Assembly: GCF_020640915.1 (NCBI RefSeq) | Contig: NZ_JADWDC010000013.1 | Span: forward strand, 19,517 to 83,516 | Source of the DNA: Waterburya agarophytonicola KI4 | GTDB taxonomy: Bacteria > Cyanobacteriota > Cyanobacteriia > Cyanobacteriales > Xenococcaceae | DNA: 64,000 nucleotides | Direction: 5' to 3' | In this document: positions 56,572 through 64,000 of the stretch, one piece after another | Layout of the letters: each line of letters starts with the position of its first letter | Numbering within the stretch: the stretch's first letter is position 1 | The notes under the pieces: model-generated | Database searches by the model: none | The model's input: only the letters and a program-made list of their open reading frames with translations | What the model was told of the DNA's origin: nothing | Made by a program: the position numbers and the translations under genes

Positions 56572-57615
56572 TCAGTCATTATTAATTCCTCTAGATTTTA
56601 AAAGACGAAGACGTTTTTTACGAGCAATTTCTTGCAAGTCCACATTGCGATCGGTTTCATCAACAATTTCTCCCGTCAATACCTCTAAAACGTCCTCTAG
56701 GGTGACAACTCCCGCTACTCCACCGTATTCATCCAACACCACAGCTAAATGCTCTCTATTATCCTGAAATACCTTGAGTAGTTTATCAGCGCGGTTGGTT
56801 TCTGGTACAAACTGGACGGGACGCTTGAGATCGTTAATCTGGCGATCGCCTTGCCCTTCAATCATCGCTGTCAGTAGTTCATCTTTAAGCACTAACCCCG
56901 TAACATTATCGATGGTATCATCGATTACTAGAATGCGCGTATGTTGGGATTTGATAATTTCTTGTTGAGATTCTGCTAAAGTTTTATCGCCTTTGAGATA
57001 GGTAATAATAATTCTTGGAGTCATCAGATCCGAGGCGTTGAGGTCGTTCAACTGAAACACTCGTTGAATCATTTCTGCTTCGTCGTCTTCAATTACCCCT
57101 TCTTGGAAACCAATATTAGTGAGAAATTTGATTTCTGCTTCATTGGTAGTGGGCATTTTTTGACCCTGAGTAAAAGGAGTTGTGACATTTTCCACCAGCC
57201 ACACCAAAGGAGTGAAGATTACCGTTAAAAATTTTACAGGAATAGCGATCGCCAGACACACTGGTTCGGCATAGCGTTGACAGAGGGTTTTGGGGACAAT
57301 TTCGCCAAAAACGATAATTAAGAAAGTCAGAACTCCTGAAAAGACACCCAACCAGGCACCTCCTAATTCTTTAGTAGTCAGACTACCAACTAAGATACTG
57401 CCTACAATATTAAAGACATTATTGAGGATGACAATGGTAGCAATGGGACGACTAACTTTTAAACGAATGCCTGCCAATGCTAGGGCTGCGGGTTTTTTTG
57501 ACTGAGCCAGTTGTCTAACCTTAATCGGGGAAATTGACAACAGTGCAGCTTCAGACCCAGAACAAAAAGCCGAACCAAGCAAAACCGTGGTGACGACAAT
57601 AATCAGAGCAAGCAT
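56572..57615 (-). CDS. CNNM/DUF21 transporter-like protein with CBS pair
   Basis: A 347-aa membrane protein. N-terminal CNNM (DUF21) domain with three to four helices (about 1-150) and the signature S-G-S-E-A-A-L-L-S and F-G-E-I-V-P-K-T. Then two CBS domains (about 190-320; V-L-D-E-Y-G-G-V-A-G-V-V-T-L-E-D-V-L-E). The C-terminal CorC_HlyC domain of classical family members is absent and the protein ends in a basic K-K-R-L-R-L-L-K tail. Family members are Mg2+/Co2+ transport or extrusion proteins; CBS domains bind adenosyl nucleotides. Confidence 0.9.
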   Translation of the reverse strand: MLALIIVVTTVLLGSAFCSGSEAALLSISPIKVRQLAQSKKPAALALAGIRLKVSRPIATIVILNNVFNIVGSILVGSLTTKELGGAWLGVFSGVLTFLIIVFGEIVPKTLCQRYAEPVCLAIAIPVKFLTVIFTPLVWLVENVTTPFTQGQKMPTTNEAEIKFLTNIGFQEGVIEDDEAEMIQRVFQLNDLNASDLMTPRIIITYLKGDKTLAESQQEIIKSQHTRILVIDDTIDNVTGLVLKDELLTAMIEGQGDRQINDLKRPVQFVPETNRADKLLKVFQDNREHLAVVLDEYGGVAGVVTLEDVLEVLTGEIVDETDRNVDLQEIARKKRLRLLKSRGINND

Positions 57616-57770
57616 ATAAAGAAGTAATTATTCTCCTCTAATATAATTCAAAAATACCCTTGGTGGGAATTGTCTTAAATCTCATCATGCGCGCACCAAA
57701 AGTCCGAAAAAATATTTAGAGCCAAGGGAGACTAAACAACGGTAATTCTGGCTGGTAAATGAACAAAAAA

Positions 57771-57832
57771 CTAATAATTGATAATTGATAACTGATCGCT
57801 GATAATTGATTGTTAATAACCGATTGTTAATC
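57771..57832. repeat. Imperfect AT-rich repeats (GATAATTGAT/TGTTAAT)
   Basis: Alternating imperfect copies of GATAATTGAT, GATAACTGAT and GATTGTTAAT run up to the start of the DUF4336 gene. Similar in style to the other short tandem repeats of this window. Confidence 0.65.
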
Positions 57833-57838
57833 AGAATA

Positions 57839-59041
57839 GTGAGCCAAGTAAACACAAACTTAGATCGTCAAGCCAGAAATTCAGCAGATTATCATTGGCG
57901 GTTTTGGGCAAATGTACCGATTTATCCCTACAGCAAACGACGTACTATTCGCCAAGAGATACTTAAAGACACTATTTGGACTTTCGAGCAGCTTCAGGGC
58001 ATTTTTTATGTAGTCGTTCCAATTCGGATGACTATAATCAAGTTAAAATTAGGAGGTTTATTAGTATACGCTCCCGTTGCGCCAACGCCTGAATGTATTC
58101 GTTTAGTCAACGAATTGGTCGATCTCTATGGAGACGTTAAGTATATTATCTTGCCTACTATCTCGGGTTTAGAACATAAAAATTGTGTTGGTCCTTTTGC
58201 TCGCAAGTTTCCCCAATCGACAGTTTATGTCGCACCCCATCAATGGAGTTTTCCCCTGGACTTACCCCTGAGTTGGTTGGGTTTCCCCTCCAAACGCACC
58301 CAAGTATTACCCACAGATAGCAGTCAGACCCCTTTTAGCGATGAATTTGACTACGCTATTTTAGGCAATATCGATCTTAGATTGGGTCAATTTGAAGAAG
58401 TAGCTTTTTTTCACAGGCGATCGCAAACCCTTCTGGTTACGGACTCGATTGTTTCGATCTCCCCTAGTCCACCCAAAATTATCGAACAAGATCTTTATCC
58501 TTTATTGTTCCACGCTAGAGAAAGGGGAACAGAAGCGATCGCCGACACTCCTACAAATCGCCTCAAAGGTTGGCAGAGAATTTGTTTATTTGCGATGTAT
58601 TTTCGCTCTAGCGTCTTAGATATATCCAGGGCGATCGATACTATCAAAGATGCAGTGCGATCGCCTAATAAGTCATCTAAAGCTTACTGGGGCTTGTATC
58701 CATTTCAATGGCAAGCCAATTGGCAAGAATCTTTTAATACTTTAAGTAATAATGGTCGTTTGCTAGTCGCGCCCATCCTACAAACTTTAATTCTCAATCG
58801 CGCACCAGCAGAAACCCTCGCTTGGGCAAATCGAGTTGCTAGTTGGGATTTTACTCAAATCATTCCCTGTCATTTTGATGCGCCAGTCAAAACTAATCCC
58901 CAAGAATTTCGTCAAGCTTTTGCTTTTCTATCGCCAAATTCGTCTCGGGTCGATCGCCTTCCCGACGCAGATTTACAAACTCTCAAAAATATTGACGCTT
59001 TTTTGTATAAACCAGGTATTGTTCCCCCTCCCAAAATTTAA
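57839..59041 (+). CDS. DUF4336 protein (metallo-beta-lactamase-like fold)
   Basis: A soluble protein of about 400 aa, conserved in cyanobacteria and plants as DUF4336. Visible pattern: W-R-F-W-A-N-V-P-I-Y-P-Y-S-K-R-R-T-I-R, then L-L-V-Y-A-P-V-A-P-T-P-E-C, Y-I-I-L-P-T-I-S-G-L-E-H-K, and V-T-D-S-I-V-S. The fold is thought to be metallo-beta-lactamase-like; the usual H-x-H-x-D-H ligands are replaced, so metal binding is doubtful. I use GTG 57839; a TTG frame reaches 57806 through the repeat tract. Function unknown. Confidence 0.82.
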   Translation: MSQVNTNLDRQARNSADYHWRFWANVPIYPYSKRRTIRQEILKDTIWTFEQLQGIFYVVVPIRMTIIKLKLGGLLVYAPVAPTPECIRLVNELVDLYGDVKYIILPTISGLEHKNCVGPFARKFPQSTVYVAPHQWSFPLDLPLSWLGFPSKRTQVLPTDSSQTPFSDEFDYAILGNIDLRLGQFEEVAFFHRRSQTLLVTDSIVSISPSPPKIIEQDLYPLLFHARERGTEAIADTPTNRLKGWQRICLFAMYFRSSVLDISRAIDTIKDAVRSPNKSSKAYWGLYPFQWQANWQESFNTLSNNGRLLVAPILQTLILNRAPAETLAWANRVASWDFTQIIPCHFDAPVKTNPQEFRQAFAFLSPNSSRVDRLPDADLQTLKNIDAFLYKPGIVPPPKI

Positions 59042-59286
59042 CTAATTGAATTAAATATTAATTTAAGATAATCGCGATCAAAAGAGAAAAAGAGTATTCT
59101 AATTTACAGAATTGATCATGTAATTTAAGTATTTTGGGGTTATTATGAGAGTAAAATGAGCGATTATTTTGCTTCCACATATCGTAGTTGCATAATTAAC
59201 TGCCGTATGACCAAACTTAGTAAAATCTGGTGAGAGTGAACAACATAGCAGACCGCTATCTATTGCATGCCGCCTTTCCCTTGTCA

Positions 59287-61080
59287 ATGGATAATGAGTC
59301 AAAATCAACCACGGAAATGATTTGTATTGCCAATAAAAAATCAGTTCAGGAACAACAGCTACTACAAGCTCTCGAAAGTAGCGAACAACGATACGAGATC
59401 GCCACTAAAATAACTAATGATGGTCTTTGGGAGTGGAACTTAAATTCCAATCAGATTAACTACTCCTCTCGTTGGAAATCAATGCTGGGATGTAGTAACC
59501 AAGAGATTAAGAATAGCCCTGTAGAATGGTTCGCCAGAGTTCACCAGGCAGATATCGAAAAACTGCGTCGCAATCTCTCTGCTTGTGGGCAAGGAGATGT
59601 CTCTCAATTTGAAATGGAATATTCTTTACTCCATCAAGACGGAAACTACCGCGTGATGTCCTGCAAATGTATGGCGATCAGAGGTACAGAAGGCAAGATC
59701 GATCGCTTGGTTGGTTGCCAAACCGATATTACCCGACATAAGCAAACCGAAGCTCGTTTAAATTACGATATCAATTACGATCGACTAACTCGTTTGCCCA
59801 ACCGTCAGTTATTTATCAAAAATCTTCAAGAATTATCTCAAATAGAATCTAGTTGTCTGTTTGGTGTTTTGTGTTTAGATCTCGATCGCTTCAAATACAT
59901 CAATCACAATTTTGGACATCAAACTGGGGATTGTCTGCTGGTAAAAATTGTTCAGAAGCTCAAATCTTGTTTGCGGAGTGGCGATCTACTCGCTCGTATA
60001 GGTGGTGACGAATTTGCTATCTTGCTAGCTGGTTTTGAACGAGCAGACTACCCTGCGGAAATAGCCAGCCAAATTCAACAAAAGTTTTCTGCACCGATCG
60101 AAGTTGAGAATCGTTCCATCTTAATCACTACTAGTATTGGCATCGCACCTTTAACTAATATCAACGATTTAGAACACCAGGAATCATCCTATAGCTTGAT
60201 TGAGGCTCTACAAAATGCCGAAATTGCCATGCATCAAGCCAAAAACAAAGGCAAAGCTTGTAGTGTTGTTTTTGAGTCGGCTGCTTATCTCCAAAGTATT
60301 GCTAAATTCAAGTCTGAGAACGAACTTAGAGCAGCAATTGAACTAGAACAGTTTGAACTCCACTATCAACCCATTATTAAGTTGGCAGATCGCCAGTTAG
60401 TGGGTTTTGAAGCTTTAGTGCGTTGGCAACATCCCGATAAAGGAATGGTTGCTCCTGGTGATTTTATTCCTTTGGCTGAAAGTACGGGATTAATTATACC
60501 GATTGGCTGGTGGGTTTTGCGCTCGGCTTGCGCACAAATGGTACTCTGGCAACAAGATCGTCCCAAGTCAAAGCTAGCATTTATTAGCGTTAATATTGCA
60601 GGAAAACAATTTTCTCAACCCTATGCAGGGGATATTATTGCTCAAATTTTGACTGAAACTGGTTTAGATCCTCGTTGTCTCAAGCTAGAAATAACAGAAA
60701 GTGAGATTATTGAAAACGTTAATGTCGTTCTCTCTACGGCAGAAAAATTAAAAAAGCTGGGAGTACAGTTGTCTATGGATGATTTTGGTACTGGCTATTC
60801 TTCTTTGAGTTATTTACACTGTTTGCCAGTCGATACTCTCAAGATCGATCGCTCTTTTGTGGAGAATATCGAAAGCAATATCCATGAGTTGGAGTTAGTT
60901 AAAACTATTATTAAATTAGCCCAAGTATTTAATTTGGATGTAGTCGCCGAGGGCATTGAAAGAGAACAACAATGCGATCGACTCTTGGAGTTGCAATGTG
61001 AATACGGACAGGGTTATTTGTTTTCTAAGCCATTATCTTTAGCCGAAGCTAACAATTTATTAGAGAGTGTCAACAATTAG
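59287..61080 (+). CDS. PAS-GGDEF-EAL cyclic di-GMP turnover protein
   Basis: A 597-aa cytoplasmic protein from ATG 59287 (a GTG frame reaches 59230). PAS domain (about 30-150, W-E-W-N-L-N-S and a C-terminal PAC R-L-V-G-C-Q-T-D-I-T). GGDEF domain with intact G239-G-D-E-F243. EAL domain with E375-A-L and downstream D-D-F-G-T-G-Y-S-S, K-I-D-R-S-F and V-A-E-G-I-E. Both catalytic sites look competent, so it could make or degrade cyclic di-GMP depending on the PAS input. No membrane segment. Confidence 0.93.
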   Translation: MDNESKSTTEMICIANKKSVQEQQLLQALESSEQRYEIATKITNDGLWEWNLNSNQINYSSRWKSMLGCSNQEIKNSPVEWFARVHQADIEKLRRNLSACGQGDVSQFEMEYSLLHQDGNYRVMSCKCMAIRGTEGKIDRLVGCQTDITRHKQTEARLNYDINYDRLTRLPNRQLFIKNLQELSQIESSCLFGVLCLDLDRFKYINHNFGHQTGDCLLVKIVQKLKSCLRSGDLLARIGGDEFAILLAGFERADYPAEIASQIQQKFSAPIEVENRSILITTSIGIAPLTNINDLEHQESSYSLIEALQNAEIAMHQAKNKGKACSVVFESAAYLQSIAKFKSENELRAAIELEQFELHYQPIIKLADRQLVGFEALVRWQHPDKGMVAPGDFIPLAESTGLIIPIGWWVLRSACAQMVLWQQDRPKSKLAFISVNIAGKQFSQPYAGDIIAQILTETGLDPRCLKLEITESEIIENVNVVLSTAEKLKKLGVQLSMDDFGTGYSSLSYLHCLPVDTLKIDRSFVENIESNIHELELVKTIIKLAQVFNLDVVAEGIEREQQCDRLLELQCEYGQGYLFSKPLSLAEANNLLESVNN

Positions 61081-61173
61081 CAAAAAAGTTATAAATTGAT
61101 TAATAATGGTTCTGTCGATCGCCACAGACGATAAGATATTACTGAGAACTAGAGTATATTTTTGAGAAGTGCC

Positions 61174-62523
61174 ATGGATAACCAGACCTACGATGTTGTT
61201 GTTATTGGCGGTGGTGTATGTGGCACTGCACTGTTGTATACTCTGAGCAAATATAGCAATGTGCAAAATATTGCTTTAATTGAAAAAGAATCAGATGTTG
61301 CCCTAGTTAATTCTCATACCAATAGCAATAGTCAAACTCTACACTTTGGTGATATTGAAACTAACTATACTCTAGCTAAAGCTACTAAAGTAAATGAAGG
61401 AGCGAGTTTAGTTAAAAACTATTTATTAGCTCAAGATAAACAACAAGCAATTTATACTAAGTATCACAAAATGGTGCTTGGTGTTGGTTCAAAACAAGTC
61501 GAGAAACTCAAAGCTAGATATCAGGAATTCAAACAGCTTTTTCCCAGTTTGAAGCTACTCGATCGCTCCCAAATTGCCGAAAAAGAACCCAAAGTTTTAG
61601 AAGCAAGAGATATAGCAGAAGAAATAATTGCTCTTTATACTGACGAAGGCTATGCCGTAGATTTTAATGCTTTGGCTCAATCTTTTTTAGCTAATGCGAT
61701 CAATAAAACCAATAAAAAAATCGATTTATTATTGGAAACAAAAGTTACTAAAATAACTAAAAATCGAGAGCAATATCAAATTACAATTTCTGATCAAATT
61801 ATCAACGCCAAAATTGTTGTGGTTGCTGCGGGGGCGCACAGTTTATTATTTGCCAAATCCTTGGGTTATGGACTAGATTATGCTTTGTTGAGCGTGGCGG
61901 GAAGTTTCTATTTTGCACCACGGTTGCTTAACGGCAAAGTTTATACCGTACAGTGCGAAAAGTTACCCTTCGCAGCCATTCATGGAGATCCTGAAGTTCA
62001 CAATAAGGCGATCGCTCGTTTTGGCCCTACCGCCAAAGTCTTACCCCTGTTAGAACGTCATAACTACTCAAGTCTGATTGAATATTTTCAGACTGCGGGT
62101 TTGAGTTGGAAGGCAATTCTCAGTTTTCTGAAGATCCTATCCGATCCCACTATCTTTAAATATATTGCCCTCAACTTTATCTACGATTTTCCCCTAATTG
62201 GCAAACGTTTATTTATCAAAGAAGTCAGAAAAATCATTCCTGCTATTAAATTAAATAACCTCAGCTACGCTCGCGGTTATGGTGGAGTTCGTCCTCAGAT
62301 AGTCAATCTCAAGACCAAAACTTTAGAAATGGGAGAAGCTAAAATTCTGGGGGACAAGATTATTTTTAATATTACTCCTTCCCCTGGGGCATCAACCTGT
62401 TTGCAAAATGCTTTAGAAGATACGGAGAGAATTATTGATTTTTTGGGAGATAACTATCAATTTGATCGCCAAAAGTTTCTCGCCGATCTTACTGCTACAG
62501 AAGATCTCGCCCCTAACTATTAA
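61174..62523 (+). CDS. Malate:quinone oxidoreductase-like FAD protein
   Basis: FAD-dependent oxidoreductase of about 449 aa, with the dinucleotide-binding G12-G-G-V-C-G17 at the N-terminus (V-V-V-I-G-G-G-V-C-G) and the Mqo-type segment S-H-T-N-S-N-S-Q-T-L-H-F-G-D-I-E-T-N-Y. A second FAD contact V-V-A-A-G-A-H-S lies near 215. It would oxidise malate or another hydroxy acid and reduce a membrane quinone. ATG 61174 used; a TTG frame reaches 61162. Classical Mqo is about 490 aa, so this is a shorter relative and the substrate is not certain. Confidence 0.85.
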   Translation: MDNQTYDVVVIGGGVCGTALLYTLSKYSNVQNIALIEKESDVALVNSHTNSNSQTLHFGDIETNYTLAKATKVNEGASLVKNYLLAQDKQQAIYTKYHKMVLGVGSKQVEKLKARYQEFKQLFPSLKLLDRSQIAEKEPKVLEARDIAEEIIALYTDEGYAVDFNALAQSFLANAINKTNKKIDLLLETKVTKITKNREQYQITISDQIINAKIVVVAAGAHSLLFAKSLGYGLDYALLSVAGSFYFAPRLLNGKVYTVQCEKLPFAAIHGDPEVHNKAIARFGPTAKVLPLLERHNYSSLIEYFQTAGLSWKAILSFLKILSDPTIFKYIALNFIYDFPLIGKRLFIKEVRKIIPAIKLNNLSYARGYGGVRPQIVNLKTKTLEMGEAKILGDKIIFNITPSPGASTCLQNALEDTERIIDFLGDNYQFDRQKFLADLTATEDLAPNY

Positions 62524-62585
62524 TGCATTGACCGAGGGAAACTCCTTATAATAAATAAGATTAAGTTTATCTACAGTGCTAACCA

Positions 62586-63905
62586 ATGGGGATCGAGCAA
62601 CAAGAGTACCGCCAACGCCAGCAAGAAATCATGTCCAAAATTGGCGGAGGTACGGCAATTTTCCGCAGTGCGCCAATGGCAACCATGCACAACGACGTAG
62701 AATATACTTATCGTCAAGAAAGTAGCTTTTATTACTTAACAGGTTTTAACGAGCCAGAAGCCGTAGCCGTATTTGCTCCCCATCACCCAGAACATCAATA
62801 TATCCTCTTCGTTCAACCCAAAGATCCCGAACGAGAAACTTGGACTGGCTATCGTTGTGGGGTAGAAGCTGCCAAGGAAATTTATGGCGCAGATGAAGCT
62901 TATCCCATTCAAGAATTAAATCAAAAACTACCCCAATATTTAGTCGATGCCGATCGCATTTACTATCATTTAGGCAACGATGAAAGCTTTAACAACATCA
63001 TTGTCTCTCACTGGCAAAAACTAATGCGGGGCTATCAAAGAAACGGTACGGCACCTCTGGCGATCGAAGATACTCGCCCCCTAACTTTTCCCATGCGATT
63101 GGTTAAAAGCCCAGGAGAAATCGCCATGATGCGTCGGGCAATGGAGATATCTGCTATGGCACACAATCGCGCCCGCGAATTTGCCGAACCTGGAATTTAT
63201 GAATATCAAGTACAGGCGGAAATAGAGCATATTTTTCGCAAAGAAGGCGGCATGGGAATTGCCTATCCTTCTATTGTGGCATCGGGAGAAAATGCTTGCA
63301 TTCTCCACTACATCGAAAACGAGCGACAGATCCAAGAAAACGAACTACTACTAATTGATGCTGGTTGTTCCTATGGCTACTATAACAGCGATATTACCCG
63401 TACTTTTCCCGTCAGTGGCAAATTTACCGCCGAACAAAAAGCCCTCTATGAAATAGTCTTAGAAGCTCAATTACAGGCGATCGCCGAAGTCCAACCTGGA
63501 AAGCCTTACAATGATTTTCATGATATGGCTGTGTGTGTCATCGTTCAAGGTTTGCTAGATTTGGGATTACTCCGAGGAAATCTAGAAGAGATTATTGAAG
63601 AAGAGAAGTATAAGCCTTTTTATATGCACCGTACGGGACATTGGTTGGGTTTGGATGTCCACGATGTTGGAATCTATAAAAGCGATCGCAAAACCTGGCA
63701 AAATTTGCAACCTGGGCATATTCTTACTGTCGAACCAGGAATCTATATTTCACCCTTTATTAAAGCCGCAGAAGGACAACCTGAAATTCCCGATCGCTGG
63801 AAGGGTATTGGTATTCGCATCGAAGACGATCTATTAGTAACGAAAGAGGGACACGATATTTTAACGGCGGATGTTCCCAAATCTGTTGCAGACATGGAAA
63901 GGTAA
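62586..63905 (+). CDS. pepP: Xaa-Pro aminopeptidase (M24B)
   Basis: Cytoplasmic metallopeptidase removing N-terminal residues before proline. 439 aa: N-terminal creatinase-like domain (1-170) with the Y-x-x-E-S-S-F-Y-Y-L-T-G-F pattern, then the pita-bread catalytic domain. The five metal ligands are visible: D258, D269, H352, E383, E413. H-R-T-G-H-W-L-G-L-D-V-H and E-P-G-I-Y are intact. Length equals E. coli PepP. 62 bp after the Mqo-like gene. Confidence 0.95.
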   Translation: MGIEQQEYRQRQQEIMSKIGGGTAIFRSAPMATMHNDVEYTYRQESSFYYLTGFNEPEAVAVFAPHHPEHQYILFVQPKDPERETWTGYRCGVEAAKEIYGADEAYPIQELNQKLPQYLVDADRIYYHLGNDESFNNIIVSHWQKLMRGYQRNGTAPLAIEDTRPLTFPMRLVKSPGEIAMMRRAMEISAMAHNRAREFAEPGIYEYQVQAEIEHIFRKEGGMGIAYPSIVASGENACILHYIENERQIQENELLLIDAGCSYGYYNSDITRTFPVSGKFTAEQKALYEIVLEAQLQAIAEVQPGKPYNDFHDMAVCVIVQGLLDLGLLRGNLEEIIEEEKYKPFYMHRTGHWLGLDVHDVGIYKSDRKTWQNLQPGHILTVEPGIYISPFIKAAEGQPEIPDRWKGIGIRIEDDLLVTKEGHDILTADVPKSVADMER

Positions 63906-63910
63906 ATAAC

Positions 63911-64000
63911 AGTAGGGGCGAACGGCTGTTCGCCCAGACATAGGTGCTGTTCGCCCAGACATAGGTGCTGTTCGCCCAGACATAGGTGCTGTTCGCCCAG
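63911..64000. repeat. Dispersed GCGAAC repeat leading into three 21-bp tandem repeats
   Basis: 63911-63937 is the palindromic GGGGCGAACGGCTGTTCGCCC-type repeat (arms GGGCGAAC and GTTCGCCC). It is followed by three perfect 21-bp tandem copies (63938-63958, 63959-63979, 63980-64000), each containing GTGCTGTTCGCCCAG. The array reaches the window edge and may continue. Each 21-bp unit re-uses the GTTCGCCCAG right arm of the palindrome, so the array probably grew by slippage from it. Confidence 0.92.

Overview
The window is chromosomal DNA from a cyanobacterium. Direct evidence is a PsbX photosystem II subunit, Ycf66, light-dependent protochlorophyllide reductase, a Flv3-type flavodiiron protein, a DUF1830 protein, a DevBCA exporter and a bilin-type GAF sensor kinase. 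The highly iterated GCGATCGC palindrome (HIP1) typical of cyanobacteria occurs throughout. The DNA is AT-rich, with short heptamer-type tandem repeats at several gene ends. A coccoid or Pleurocapsales-like lineage would fit, but I cannot fix the genus from sequence alone. I saw no rRNA, tRNA, prophage or CRISPR array; the only transposon trace is one decayed IS6-type remnant.

Layout. 1-2.8 kb: a single-chain MmeI-like restriction-modification enzyme whose reading frame has absorbed a dispersed repeat. 3-5.8 kb: a GH13 alpha-glucan hydrolase and an orphan sugar-type ABC ATPase. 5.9-11 kb: a stress-type cluster (two DUF2382 proteins, one with a PRC barrel; small hydrophilic proteins; an exported protein with a WGxxGxxG tail; an AI-2E family permease; a small exported protein). 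11-16.5 kb: a DUF697-like protein, a DXCF cyanobacteriochrome histidine kinase, ycf66, psbX and a YggT protein. 16.7-17.1 kb: a truncated old-yellow-enzyme gene abutting an IS6-like transposase 3' end. 17.2-22.3 kb: por, then devB-devC-devA divergent from a TetR gene with two palindromic operators between them. 22.5-29.7 kb: an OmpR-type regulator, a beta-barrel protein, DUF4079 and DUF1830 proteins, a radical SAM protein, a DICT/degenerate HD-GYP protein, a pentapeptide-repeat protein and an RRM protein. 30-38.2 kb: an MFS transporter overlapping a nucleotide-transporter-like/HEAT/cNMP fusion, then secD-secF and two small envelope genes. 38.3-46.9 kb: flv3, an SDR gene, a CIRCE-controlled groEL without groES, two receiver-domain proteins and precorrin-2 methyltransferase. 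47.5-56.5 kb: a polysaccharide locus. 56.6-64 kb: a CNNM/CBS protein, DUF4336, PAS-GGDEF-EAL, an Mqo-like oxidoreductase and an M24B aminopeptidase, ending in a 21-bp tandem repeat array.

The most notable system is the 47.5-56.5 kb locus. It has a TPR scaffold, a 1034-aa triple-GT2 protein whose C-terminal two thirds closely resemble bacterial chondroitin/hyaluronan synthases (KfoC/PmHAS class), and a PAPS-type sulfotransferase of the family containing animal chondroitin 4-sulfotransferases. A methyltransferase-GT2 fusion and the 3' part of an SGNH-like enzyme follow. I infer a sulfated, glycosaminoglycan-like extracellular polymer; the product is not shown by sequence.
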